In this document: in pieces, positions 34,078 through 43,171 of the stretch
How the letters are laid out: every line of letters starts with the position of its first letter
Numbering within the stretch: the first letter of the stretch is position 1
NCBI RefSeq assembly: GCF_002246015.1
Contig: NZ_NOLJ01000003.1
Span: 55,941-109,016 of the forward strand
DNA: 53,076 bases
Source: Nostoc sp. 'Peltigera membranacea cyanobiont' 210A
GTDB taxonomy: Bacteria > Cyanobacteriota > Cyanobacteriia > Cyanobacteriales > Nostocaceae
Direction of reading: 5' to 3'
The notes under the pieces: generated by a model
Told to the model about the DNA's origin: nothing
Databases searched by the model: none
Seen by the model: the letters and a program-made list of their open reading frames with translations, nothing else
Program-made: the position numbers and the translations under genes

Positions 34078-37000
34078 GTGACCACAATTCCTGATGCTCT
34101 CCAACTCGCAAGTCAATATCACCAAACCAAGCACTTCGCCCAAGCCGAAGAGATTTATCGTCAAATTATAGATGAAGATCCCAAGCAGTCAGAGGCATTA
34201 TATGGATTAGGTCTGCTGGCGCAGCAACGGGAACAATATCAAAATGCAGAACAATTTTTTCAAGCAGCCTTGCAATTACAGCCAGAAGTAGGGGCAATAC
34301 ACAACAGCTTGGGGTTTACTCTACAACAACAAGGTAAACTAGAAGAAGCGATCGCTTGTTATGAAAAAGCACTAGAAATTCTCCCTGACAGCATAGAAGT
34401 GCAAATCAATATCAGTAATATTCTCCACATTCAAGGAAAGCTGTCACCAGAAGAACAAGTCTATTACGCAGAGTTGAGTGAGCAGTTTGCTTTAGGTAAG
34501 CAACAGGTAGACGATTTCAAGATAGCAGAATTATATTATCGCCAAGCTATTGCATTGCAGCCAAATTTGGTATCATCTTATACTAGTTTAGGAGAAGTAC
34601 TCCAAAAACAAGGGCGATTCAATGATGCCATCAATTCTTACCAACAAGCACTAAAAATTAAACCAGACTATCTTCACGCCTATCACAATTTAGGGTGTCT
34701 TTTCGAGGAAAAAGGAAAATTTGAAGAAGCAATAGAAGCTTACGAAAAAGCTTTAAGCATTCAACCTGATTTTGTAATCGCCTATAACAACTTAGGAAAT
34801 ATCCTAAGCGAACAAAATAAATTTGATGCCGCCATAAAATCATATCAAAAAGCTATTAAAATTCGACCCGATATTGACTACATATATTACAACTTAGGAA
34901 TAGCATTGAGCAATGCTAACAAAACAGAAGCGGCAATCCAGGCATTTGAGCAAGCCGCCAAAGTGACACCAAACTACGATCTAGCTAAATTTGGTGCTTG
35001 TATAAGCCAACTACCAATTATCTATTCTAATGTTGATGAAATTGCATTCAGACGAAATCAGTATCAACAGTATTTGCAAAATTTAGCTAAATATTATGAA
35101 TTAACTAATCAGGAAGAACGCGCAAAAGCATCTGAGGCTATAGGAACGTTTCAGCCTTTTTATTTGACATATCAAGGCTTAAATGACCGAGATTTACAGC
35201 GAACTTATGGGGAAATGATTTTCCAGATTATGTCGAGTCGCTATCCCCAAAATAGCCAGCCGCTGGTTCTACCAAATTTAGATAAAAATCAAAAGGTTCG
35301 TATTGGTATTGTTTCTGGGTTTTTATCTAGTCATTCTAATTGGAAAATCCCTATTAAAGGCTGGGTAGACAATATAGACCGAAGCGAATTTGAATTATTT
35401 GGTTATTATACCGAAGACGAAACAGATTACTCAACAATAAGTGCCACCAAGGCTTTTGATAAATTTGTCCAAGGTGTTCGCTCAACCGAACAATGGTGCG
35501 ACTTAATCAAAAAAGATAAATTACATATTCTGATTTTCCCAGAATTTGGTATGGATCCAATGACGCTCAAACTGGGTTGTCTGAGATTAGCATCAATTCA
35601 AATGACATCTTGGGGACACCCTGAGACTAGTGGACTCCCGACAATTGACTATTACTTGAGCAGTGACTTAATGGAACCAGAAAATGCTCAAGAATATTAT
35701 ACAGAAAAATTAGTTAAATTACCCAATTTATCTATTCATTATACACCTTTAGCAATTCAACCCGAAGAAATTAAGAAACCAGATATAGGTTTAAAAGAGG
35801 ATGATATTTTCTTCTGGTGTTGTCAATCATTATATAAATATTTGCCCAATCATGATGATGTTTTTCCTTCAATTGCTAAAGAATTAGAAAATTCTAAATT
35901 TGTATTTATTAAAAACTCAAGTGAAGAGATTACAGAAGTATTTCGTCAGCGCTTAAACCATGCTTTTGCAGCATTAGGGTTAGATTATCAAAATCACTGT
36001 TTATTTTTGTCTACACTGAATAATAATAAATTTGCTGGGACTACAGCTTTAGCAGATGTCTTTTTAGATAGTATTGGTTGGTCTGGATGTAACTCCACGC
36101 TCGAATCTATTGCTTATAATATTCCGATCGTCACTTTACCAGGAGAGCTGATGCGATCGCGGCATTCTCTGGCAATTTTGCAGATGATGGGTATCGAAGA
36201 GACGATCGCTTCAAACAAATCAGAATACGTCCAAATTGCCATCCGTCTGGGGAAAGATGCTAAATATCGGCAATATATTTCCCAACAAGTTGCAGAAAAT
36301 AAACATAAGTTATATGGCGATTTAAAGCCAGTCAGAGCGCTGGAAGATTTTATTTTGCAACTGGTTAATAAACCAAGACAATTTAACGCCGAAGAAGTTG
36401 CTGAATTGTTTCAACTTGCACTTCAAGATCATCGAGCTAATCGTCTAGACACAGCCGAACAGCTATATCGTCAGGTGATAGAAAAACAACCAGACTATTC
36501 AGAAGCATTATACGGTTTAGGGATGCTGGCACAGCAGAAAGGTGAGTTGCAGGAAGCTCAGAAGCATTTGAGTGTAGCTTCGCAAGTTCAGCCTAACTCT
36601 GTGAAAATTTGGTTTAGTTTAGGCAATTTGCTCCAAGGCCAAGGACAGTTACCAGAAGCTGAAGCCGCTTACCGAAAAGCTATTGCATTGCGACCAGATG
36701 CAGGGACAATATACAACAATTTGGGCTACACCTTGCAACAACAAGATAAGTGGGAGGATGCGATCGCATCTTATCAAAAAGCTCTGGAATTTCAGCCCAA
36801 CTGCATAGAAGCAGAAATCAATTTAGCGAATGCGCTGTTTGCCCAAGGGAAGCTTTCACCAGAGAAACAAGCCTATTACGCAGAATTGAATTATCAGATG
36901 GGTATTGCCCACCAAGAAACAGCTGACTGGGAAACTGCTGTTGTTTACTATCGAACTGCGATCGCAATACAGCCTGATTTGCTAGAAGCCCATTATAACT

Positions 37001-37131
37001 TGGGGGTGGTACTGCAAGAACAAGGAAAGCTAGAAGAAGCGAGCGCTTGCTATCAAAAAACTTTGGAGTTCAATCCCCAACACCAGGAAGCCAACACGAA
37101 ATTAGGAGAGATTTACCAAACCCAGCAATAA
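34078..37131 (+). CDS. TPR-GT41 (SPINDLY/OGT-like) glycosyltransferase with a second TPR array
   Basis: This 1017-residue protein likely transfers a sugar, probably N-acetylglucosamine, to serine/threonine of proteins. Residues 1-315 hold about eight TPR units (for example AYNNLGNILSEQNKFDAAIK). Residues about 395-735 match the GT-B O-GlcNAc transferase family 41 (RIGIVSGFLSSHSNWKIPIK, MTSWGHPETSGLPTIDYYLS, FLDSIGWSGCNSTLESIAYN). A second TPR array covers about 770-1010, which is unusual. That second array closely resembles the N-terminal arrays of the two TPR-GT2 proteins downstream, so the gene may be a fusion. The start is GTG at 34078 with GGAG upstream; it gives MTTIPDALQLASQYH, parallel to MTTITESLQIASKHY of the paralogue at 43172. 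A TTG at 34057 is less likely. Confidence 0.9.
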   Translation: MTTIPDALQLASQYHQTKHFAQAEEIYRQIIDEDPKQSEALYGLGLLAQQREQYQNAEQFFQAALQLQPEVGAIHNSLGFTLQQQGKLEEAIACYEKALEILPDSIEVQINISNILHIQGKLSPEEQVYYAELSEQFALGKQQVDDFKIAELYYRQAIALQPNLVSSYTSLGEVLQKQGRFNDAINSYQQALKIKPDYLHAYHNLGCLFEEKGKFEEAIEAYEKALSIQPDFVIAYNNLGNILSEQNKFDAAIKSYQKAIKIRPDIDYIYYNLGIALSNANKTEAAIQAFEQAAKVTPNYDLAKFGACISQLPIIYSNVDEIAFRRNQYQQYLQNLAKYYELTNQEERAKASEAIGTFQPFYLTYQGLNDRDLQRTYGEMIFQIMSSRYPQNSQPLVLPNLDKNQKVRIGIVSGFLSSHSNWKIPIKGWVDNIDRSEFELFGYYTEDETDYSTISATKAFDKFVQGVRSTEQWCDLIKKDKLHILIFPEFGMDPMTLKLGCLRLASIQMTSWGHPETSGLPTIDYYLSSDLMEPENAQEYYTEKLVKLPNLSIHYTPLAIQPEEIKKPDIGLKEDDIFFWCCQSLYKYLPNHDDVFPSIAKELENSKFVFIKNSSEEITEVFRQRLNHAFAALGLDYQNHCLFLSTLNNNKFAGTTALADVFLDSIGWSGCNSTLESIAYNIPIVTLPGELMRSRHSLAILQMMGIEETIASNKSEYVQIAIRLGKDAKYRQYISQQVAENKHKLYGDLKPVRALEDFILQLVNKPRQFNAEEVAELFQLALQDHRANRLDTAEQLYRQVIEKQPDYSEALYGLGMLAQQKGELQEAQKHLSVASQVQPNSVKIWFSLGNLLQGQGQLPEAEAAYRKAIALRPDAGTIYNNLGYTLQQQDKWEDAIASYQKALEFQPNCIEAEINLANALFAQGKLSPEKQAYYAELNYQMGIAHQETADWETAVVYYRTAIAIQPDLLEAHYNLGVVLQEQGKLEEASACYQKTLEFNPQHQEANTKLGEIYQTQQ

Positions 37132-37258
37132 GAAGTTACACAAGTTTACTCACTAAAATTTTCTGGCTAAACAGGTTACTTCACGCGATCGCCAACTGCC
37201 ATCAATCTAAACTTAAACAAAAAATACAATCAATCATCATAATAAAACAGCAACAATT

Positions 37259-37690
37259 ATGTCACTAACAATTTTTGAGAAAGTTAAAGAATTCCTCATC
37301 AGAATAGTCAAAGACGAAACTTTTTACTCCCGATTAATGAGTGAAAAGATTGAGGAAGTGAGAAAAGTAATGGAAGAAGGTGGCTATAATTTTTCTCAAG
37401 AAGAATTTGAAACAGCCTCCATTAAAATATTGGAATTAAAAGAATTAGGTCAGTTTGACGACCTTAGTGAAGAGGAATTAGTGGGAGCCTTTGGCGGGCT
37501 TACAAACACAGTCGCTCAACCATTGTATGGAGCTATAGTCTTACCTCCCGAAGAAGGTGGAAAACCATCAAGTAAATGTAAATGGATTCCTAAACCACAT
37601 CCAAAGCCATGGCCGCTTCCCTGTCAAGCAATAGACCCACCTGTACAAGCGTTATATGGAGCAGTTGTTAGTTCAACAAAAGTACAATAA
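37259..37690 (+). CDS. Nif11-leader peptide precursor with two LYG motifs (candidate spliceotide)
   Basis: This is a 143-residue RiPP precursor. Residues 1-80 are a Nif11-type leader (helix with FEKVKEFLIRIVKDE, GGYNFSQEEFE) ending in LSEEELVGAFGG, with the double glycine at 79-80. The core (81-143) holds two similar motifs, QPLYGAIV (Y90, G91) and QALYGAVV (Y133, G134). They flank a proline/lysine-rich centre with two cysteines (C107, C122). In known spliceotide pathways (PlpA of Pleurocapsa) a radical SAM splicease removes the tyramine part of the tyrosine in such XYG sites, leaving an alpha-keto-beta-amino acid. The radical SAM gene follows 67 bases downstream and a C39 exporter lies nearby. 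The start has only a weak ribosome-binding sequence. The chemistry is inferred from motifs and context, not shown. Confidence 0.88.
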   Translation: MSLTIFEKVKEFLIRIVKDETFYSRLMSEKIEEVRKVMEEGGYNFSQEEFETASIKILELKELGQFDDLSEEELVGAFGGLTNTVAQPLYGAIVLPPEEGGKPSSKCKWIPKPHPKPWPLPCQAIDPPVQALYGAVVSSTKVQ

Positions 37691-37757
37691 CCCGATAAAA
37701 CGATGAAGAAATAGAATGCGTTAGTTTATTTTGAGGGTTGAGATTGAGAGTTAACCT

Positions 37758-39020
37758 ATGACATATCACCGCAAAAGCTACGCAGTTTGGGAAATTACCT
37801 TAAAGTGCAATCTAGCTTGTAGTCACTGTGGTTCCCGTGCAGGACATGAGCGCGCCAACGAACTTTCCCCAGAAGAAGCTTTGGATCTCGTCAACCAGAT
37901 GGCAGAAGTTGGAATTAAAGAAGTTACTCTCATTGGTGGTGAAGCATTTCTGCGTCCAGACTGGCTGGAAATTGCCAAAGCTATCAACGAGGCAGGAATG
38001 TTATGTGGTATGACTACAGGCGGCTATGGCATTTCGTTAGAAACCGCCCAAAAAATGAAGCAAGCGGGAATTCGTACAGTCTCTGTTTCTATTGATGGCT
38101 TAGAAGCAACTCATGACCGCCTGCGGGGAAAGAAAGGCTCTTGGAAATATGCATTTAAGACCATGAGTCATCTGCGAGAAGTAGGTATTTCTTTTGGTTG
38201 CAATACCCAAATTAACCGCCTGTCAGCGCCAGAATTTCCGTGCATCTATGAGTGCATCCGTGATGTCGGTGCCCGTGCTTGGCAAGTTCAATTAACTGTA
38301 CCAATGGGGAATGCAGCCGATAACGCAGATATCCTCCTCCAACCCCATGAACTGTTAGATATCTACCCCATGCTTGCCCGTGTGGCGCGTCGTGCTTACC
38401 AAGAAGGTGTGCAACTTCAGGCGGGAAATAACATTGGTTACTACGGCCCTTATGAACGACTGTTGCGGGGACGGGGAAAGGAGCATGATTTCTCATTTTG
38501 GCAAGGTTGCGGTGCAGGACTCTCAACCTTGGGAATTGAAGCTGACGGAGCGATTAAAGGTTGTCCCTCACTGCCGACTACTGCCTATACAGGTGGTAAC
38601 ATTCGAGAACATACCTTGCATGATATTATCGAGGGGGCAGAAGAACTACGCTTCAATCTAGGAGCAGGAACACCTGAAGGGACAAAACACCTGTGGGGTT
38701 TCTGTAAAACCTGCGAATATGCTGAACTTTGTCGTGGGGGTTGCAGTTGGACTGCCCATGTTTTCTTTAATAAGAGAGGTAATAATCCTTACTGTCATCA
38801 TCGCGCTCTTGTTCATGCCAAACAAGGTAGGAGAGAGCGTGTAGTTCCCAAAGTCAAGGCGCAAGGATTGCCATTTGATAATGGTGAATTTGAGCTAATT
38901 GTCGAGACTACAGATACTCTCTTGCCAGCAAACGACCGATTACACTTTACTGCTGACAGCATTCACTGGTCGGAAAGTTGGCAACAAGAACCCGAATTTT
39001 CTTACTCTTTAGTGAGATAA
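37758..39020 (+). CDS. radical SAM/SPASM peptide maturase (candidate splicease, PlpX-like)
   Basis: This 420-residue radical SAM enzyme has the cluster motif C17-x3-C21-x2-C24 in LKCNLACSHCGSRAG. SAM-binding blocks follow (LIGGEAFLRPDW, VSVSIDGLEATHDRLRG). The C-terminal SPASM region carries additional cysteines for auxiliary iron-sulfur clusters (CGAGLSTLGIEADGAIKGC, FCKTCEYAELCRGGCSWT). It is the type encoded beside Nif11-leader precursors, to which the spliceotide enzyme PlpX belongs. It probably acts in the cytoplasm on the LYG sites of the precursor at 37259-37690. The small ORF 6 bases downstream is its likely partner. Whether it is a splicease, an epimerase or another maturase cannot be decided from sequence alone; the YG motifs in the precursor favour splicease. 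Confidence 0.9.
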   Translation: MTYHRKSYAVWEITLKCNLACSHCGSRAGHERANELSPEEALDLVNQMAEVGIKEVTLIGGEAFLRPDWLEIAKAINEAGMLCGMTTGGYGISLETAQKMKQAGIRTVSVSIDGLEATHDRLRGKKGSWKYAFKTMSHLREVGISFGCNTQINRLSAPEFPCIYECIRDVGARAWQVQLTVPMGNAADNADILLQPHELLDIYPMLARVARRAYQEGVQLQAGNNIGYYGPYERLLRGRGKEHDFSFWQGCGAGLSTLGIEADGAIKGCPSLPTTAYTGGNIREHTLHDIIEGAEELRFNLGAGTPEGTKHLWGFCKTCEYAELCRGGCSWTAHVFFNKRGNNPYCHHRALVHAKQGRRERVVPKVKAQGLPFDNGEFELIVETTDTLLPANDRLHFTADSIHWSESWQQEPEFSYSLVR

Positions 39021-39026
39021 TAAATC

Positions 39027-39197
39027 ATGGCAGAAAATTCAGAAATTAACACAATTTCAGAGAACAAAACTGACCTTAAGTCATTACCATCTCAAGATTT
39101 AGAGAAAATACCACTGCTTCCACGTTCAGCTTGGAATAGTCAATTAAGCTATTTAAAAGTGCTGTTAAAAGCAAAGCAAATCCTAGACAAAAGCTGA
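39027..39197 (+). CDS. 56-residue partner of the radical SAM enzyme (PlpY-like candidate)
   Basis: A short frame starts ATG six bases after the radical SAM stop codon and ends TGA at 39195-39197. The product begins MAENSEINTISENKTDLKS, then has LPRSAWNSQLSYLKVLLKAK, and is charged with a helical C-terminal half. It has no signal peptide or cysteine. The tight spacing implies co-transcription and translational coupling. In the Pleurocapsa plp system a small protein, PlpY, encoded with PlpX is needed for splicing. Position and size suggest the same role here, but homology was not testable. Confidence 0.65.
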   Translation: MAENSEINTISENKTDLKSLPSQDLEKIPLLPRSAWNSQLSYLKVLLKAKQILDKS

Positions 39198-39304
39198 CAG
39201 TTTGATAGGGCTATCGATAGATTTAGCTCGTAAATTAGGAGAGGATTCCTCTCTGAATATTTACGCGCAAATTTGTTAACTTACAAAATCAACACAGGTT
39301 TTTT

Positions 39305-40549
39305 ATGGCATCAAAAGTAAGTCTAAGACTGACACCTCTAAAGTTACTTTCTTTCAATGGTAGAACTAATCTCAATAATAGTCCCGATCCCAAGCCCGAT
39401 CCTAGCCCTAATTTTGCTACCGCTGAAGGGGATGCTACTTTTTCTAACTATAGTGAAGGTGCTGCAAGCATTTTAACTGCTACCCAGGCAGATACATTAG
39501 TTAAAGGTGGCGTAACTGCTGCTATTGCGGAGGCTCAAGCAAGTTTTGATCCAACTTTTTCATCACTTTTCACTCAGGCTGCTGTCGTTGGATTAAGTGG
39601 TCAGTTTGAAGGTACTTCTAACAGCGAAGCAAAGATACTTGCTAGTTTTGCAGTTGGTCGTAATGAAAGCTTCTCTTTTGATTTTTCAGCAAATTTAGCA
39701 TTGGCAGCTAAAGAAATTGAAAATCCTGACGTTGAATATAACAAGGCTCAGTCTACAACCACTTTTTTGGTATTAGATACCACAAATCCTAACAGGGCTA
39801 GAGTTTTAGATTATTTTGGCATCCAGGGGAAATTAGTCTCCTCCGATAAAATCGGGGATCTAAAATTTGGTCGTAGTGGCAATGTCACAATCGACAGTCG
39901 TGATAAAGATTCTGATATTAATGGCAACAATGGTAGTGACTTCTTGGATGGTAATGCTGTTGGGACTTATGAACGGAATTTTAAGCGCAATACCAACTTA
40001 ACTATAGTCAAAATTAATACTAGTTCTGTTGAATTGGCAGGAGATACTTTAATCGGCAACCTGGGTAGAGATGTTATCTATGGCACGATTCGGAAGGATA
40101 ATCTGACGGGAAGCAACGGGGCGGACAAACTTTATGCCAGCTTGGGGGATGATAAGCTATCTGGAAAAAAAGGTAATGATAACCTCGACGCCGGCCAAGG
40201 TAATGATTCGCTAGATGGTGGCGATGGCGATGATACACTCTATGGCGGTAAAGGCAATGATACACTCTATGGTGGTAGTGGTAATGATGTCTTAGTTGGT
40301 GGCGATGGTAATGACACATTTACTTTCAAACGTAGCGATACCTTCTTTAAAAAAGACTTTGATGTTATTCAAGATTTCCAGGTTGGTGTTGATAAGCTTG
40401 TATTAAATGGCTGGGGAAGTCGAAGCAACATAACAGATACCGACGATGGCGCTCTTCTCACCTTAAATTCTTCGTCTCTCTTTAATAATCCTCAACAAAG
40501 CATACTATTTTCAAACGTGAGTGCAAGTGATATCATCTCGGTAATATAA
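39305..40549 (+). CDS. RTX-type calcium-binding secreted protein
   Basis: This is a 414-residue protein whose C-terminal third has RTX nonapeptide repeats (about 200-345), for example GGDGDDTLYGGKGNDTLYGG and GSGNDVLVGGDGND. They fold into a calcium-loaded beta-roll outside the cell. The tail after the repeats (FQVGVDKLVLNGWGSRS) looks like a type I secretion signal region. The N-terminal 190 residues, rich in alanine/serine/phenylalanine with a PDPKPDPSPNF linker, match no family I recognise. No classical signal peptide is present, as expected for type I export. It lies 107 bases after the small partner ORF and may be co-expressed with the peptide pathway. Confidence 0.88.
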   Translation: MASKVSLRLTPLKLLSFNGRTNLNNSPDPKPDPSPNFATAEGDATFSNYSEGAASILTATQADTLVKGGVTAAIAEAQASFDPTFSSLFTQAAVVGLSGQFEGTSNSEAKILASFAVGRNESFSFDFSANLALAAKEIENPDVEYNKAQSTTTFLVLDTTNPNRARVLDYFGIQGKLVSSDKIGDLKFGRSGNVTIDSRDKDSDINGNNGSDFLDGNAVGTYERNFKRNTNLTIVKINTSSVELAGDTLIGNLGRDVIYGTIRKDNLTGSNGADKLYASLGDDKLSGKKGNDNLDAGQGNDSLDGGDGDDTLYGGKGNDTLYGGSGNDVLVGGDGNDTFTFKRSDTFFKKDFDVIQDFQVGVDKLVLNGWGSRSNITDTDDGALLTLNSSSLFNNPQQSILFSNVSASDIISVI

Positions 40550-40944
40550 TTTGCTTAAAGCTAATTGCTCGTTTCATTTCCTAACAGACTCTGATTTACA
40601 AGCATCTCAGTCAAAACAATCAGGTGAGTAAAAAATCTGATTGCACAAGAAAATTTCGATACCTTTTCTGGGAGAGATTTTGCCAACAGGAACCCCTATG
40701 GTGTACGCACTGAAATTACTTGAGTTGGTAATGTTTTATCGCTAACTTCAGGTTTATTTCTCGCCCATACTGTTGACAAAATATCTCCCTTATCTTAACT
40801 AATCTTAACTAAATATACTTGCTTTATAAACAGGTAAAAATAGGTAAAGAATTTTATTGATAGTTATCACTTATGTTCTGAATTTATAGTAATCTATAAC
40901 AATATAATATCCAATTCAAATATAGTTATAAGTACTACATAGTT
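40550..40944. other. AT-rich intergenic region
   Basis: No gene or strong structure was seen in these 395 bases. They probably contain the promoter of the following glycosylation operon. Confidence 0.4.
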
Positions 40945-42948
40945 ATGAATAATACAAACATTTCAGAATCTAGAGTTAAATCTCTTATTCAAATTGCGGT
41001 GCAAACGCATCAGTCAGGTGACAAGGATGAAGCTGAATCGCTAGATCAAACAGAAGTAGCTGAAATCCTCGAACTAGCAGTTCAACAGCAACGAGACAAT
41101 AATTTACTGGAGGCGGAACAGCTATATAGTCAAGTTCTGGAAAAACAACCTGATAACCCTGAAGCTTTATATGGTTTGGGAATGTTAGCGCAGCAGATGG
41201 GGCAACCTGAAATTGCTGAACAGTGGCTAAGTGCGGCTTCACAAGTTCAACCAGATTCTGTTAAAACTTGGTTCAGTTTAGGTAATTTGCATTTGGTTCA
41301 AGAACAGTTTTCCCAAGCAGAGAAAGCTTATCGGCAAGCTTTAGTTTTATTACCTAACTCACTACCAATTTACAACAACTTGGGTTATACTCTGCAACAA
41401 CAAGGATTATTTGAAGAAGCAATTAACTATTATCAAAAAGCTTTAGACTTAAAGCCAGACTTTATCGAAGCAGAGACTAATTTGGGCAATGCGTTACACG
41501 CTCAAGGTAAGCTCTCCAGCAATCAAAAAATCTACTATGCACAATTAAATAATCAATTGGGTGTTACCCGGAAAAAAGCAGGGGATTTGAAAAATGCTGT
41601 TACTTGTCACAAGCAAGCGATCGCACTACAAACAAATTTGTTAGAAGCCCATTATAACTTGGCTTTGACGCTGCAAGAACAAGGAGAATTAGAAGAGGCG
41701 ATCGCATCCTATCAAAACCTCTTGGAACTTAATCCCAACTATGGAGAAGTTTACCTGAATTTAGGCAAAATTTACCAACAGCAGAATAATTTAACAGAGG
41801 CGATTTCTGCTTATCAACAAGGGTTAAAGCTAATTAATCCACATTATGCTAAAGTATTTGCAGCTATCCAAGAAAACAAAGAAGAGATATCAGCAACTCC
41901 CCTACTTCCTCAAGGAGAGGTGCAAATAGGTGAGTATTACTTTCCACTAATCCCTCCAGTATCAGAAACGGAAGACAAGCGACCTTTTTGGAGTGTGGTT
42001 ATTCCTGCATATCAACGTCCTGACTATCTACTAGAGTCCTTAGTCAGTGTCCTAGCTCAATGGTCAGGTATTGAGGAAATGGAAATTCTCGTGATTGATG
42101 ATGCAAGTACGCCACCTCTGTATCAACTAGTAAATGCGATCGGGCGAGGAGTAGTACGCTATTACCGCAATCCGCAAAATCTCAGACAGCAGGGAACTTG
42201 GAATGCAGGAGTTACTAATAGTCGAGGATTGTGGATTCACTTACTTCATGATGATGACTATGTGTTGCCAGGTTTTTATGCTCGCCTCAAGCAGAGTCTC
42301 GAAAGTTGTCCAGATTCCGTTGGAGCAGCTTTTACAGGTTATGAAAATATCAATGAAACAGGAGAAATTACTTTCCGCCAACAATTATACGGCACAGATA
42401 AAGGTATAGTTTCAGACTTATTGCTATATGTTGGTGTAGCAAACCCATTGAATCCACCTGCTGTTGTGATTCGTCGAACAACCTATGAACGGCTAGGTGG
42501 ATATCATCCAGAATTAACCTCTACTCTCGACTGGGAACTCTATAAACGGATTACCACCTTCTATGATTGGTGGTATGAGCCAGAAATTTTGGTTCATTAT
42601 CGCGTGCATTCCCAAAGTATGAGAACTGAACTTTCCTTATCTGGAGATCGGGTAGCATCTATCCGTCGTTCTATTGAGATTTCTGAAAGCTATCTTCCAG
42701 CCGATCTTTGTGCAGAAATTACAGCACAATCACGTAAACATTACTTCATTAGTTGTTTAGCAGATACAGAAGTTCCTCTCAAGGCTGGTCATCTTACTGG
42801 CGCTTTTCGCACACTTGAAGAGATTCTCAAAATCGATCGGTCTGCTGAGTCATTGGCAGAGTTATTTACTTGGCTGAGAACCGATATTGCCACCCCTGTG
42901 AGGGATGAGATCGCCTTCAGGTTGATCTCTTTGCCCCTCGATAATTAG
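40945..42948 (+). CDS. TPR-GT2 fusion glycosyltransferase A
   Basis: This 667-residue cytoplasmic protein has TPR units at about 35-300 (YGLGMLAQQMGQPEIAEQWL, IYNNLGYTLQQQGLFEEAIN) and a family-2 GT-A domain from about 346 (FWSVVIPAYQRPDYLLESLV). The nucleotide-sugar/metal motif is HDDDY with D436-D438, followed by LPGFYARLKQSLE. There is no membrane segment. The TPR part suggests protein acceptors or assembly with other enzymes. It is a paralogue of the next gene and shares its TPR type with the C-terminal array of the GT41 protein at 34078. It lies upstream of a sugar-nucleotide operon and so may transfer the sugar made there. Confidence 0.9.
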   Translation: MNNTNISESRVKSLIQIAVQTHQSGDKDEAESLDQTEVAEILELAVQQQRDNNLLEAEQLYSQVLEKQPDNPEALYGLGMLAQQMGQPEIAEQWLSAASQVQPDSVKTWFSLGNLHLVQEQFSQAEKAYRQALVLLPNSLPIYNNLGYTLQQQGLFEEAINYYQKALDLKPDFIEAETNLGNALHAQGKLSSNQKIYYAQLNNQLGVTRKKAGDLKNAVTCHKQAIALQTNLLEAHYNLALTLQEQGELEEAIASYQNLLELNPNYGEVYLNLGKIYQQQNNLTEAISAYQQGLKLINPHYAKVFAAIQENKEEISATPLLPQGEVQIGEYYFPLIPPVSETEDKRPFWSVVIPAYQRPDYLLESLVSVLAQWSGIEEMEILVIDDASTPPLYQLVNAIGRGVVRYYRNPQNLRQQGTWNAGVTNSRGLWIHLLHDDDYVLPGFYARLKQSLESCPDSVGAAFTGYENINETGEITFRQQLYGTDKGIVSDLLLYVGVANPLNPPAVVIRRTTYERLGGYHPELTSTLDWELYKRITTFYDWWYEPEILVHYRVHSQSMRTELSLSGDRVASIRRSIEISESYLPADLCAEITAQSRKHYFISCLADTEVPLKAGHLTGAFRTLEEILKIDRSAESLAELFTWLRTDIATPVRDEIAFRLISLPLDN

Positions 42949-43171
42949 ATAGTCAAAACCTTAACTAAATACTGGGAGTTAGCCCATTTTTTTGAAGTTA
43001 GAGAAATTGGTAAATGACGTAGAAATAAGCGTTTGGGAAAAATCAGGTTTTTGGATAATAGCGATCGCAATCTGGGACAAACGTTATAACCCTTATTTTT
43101 ACTTTACGTCTTTTTTATAACTGCCTAGAAAATGAGCAAACTGGGAGTAATAAATCATAAAAATACTTAAA

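Noticed and set aside
38212..38526. Antisense frames inside the radical SAM, GT and kinase genes
   Set aside because: They are shadows of well-supported genes and carry no start signals or domains of their own.
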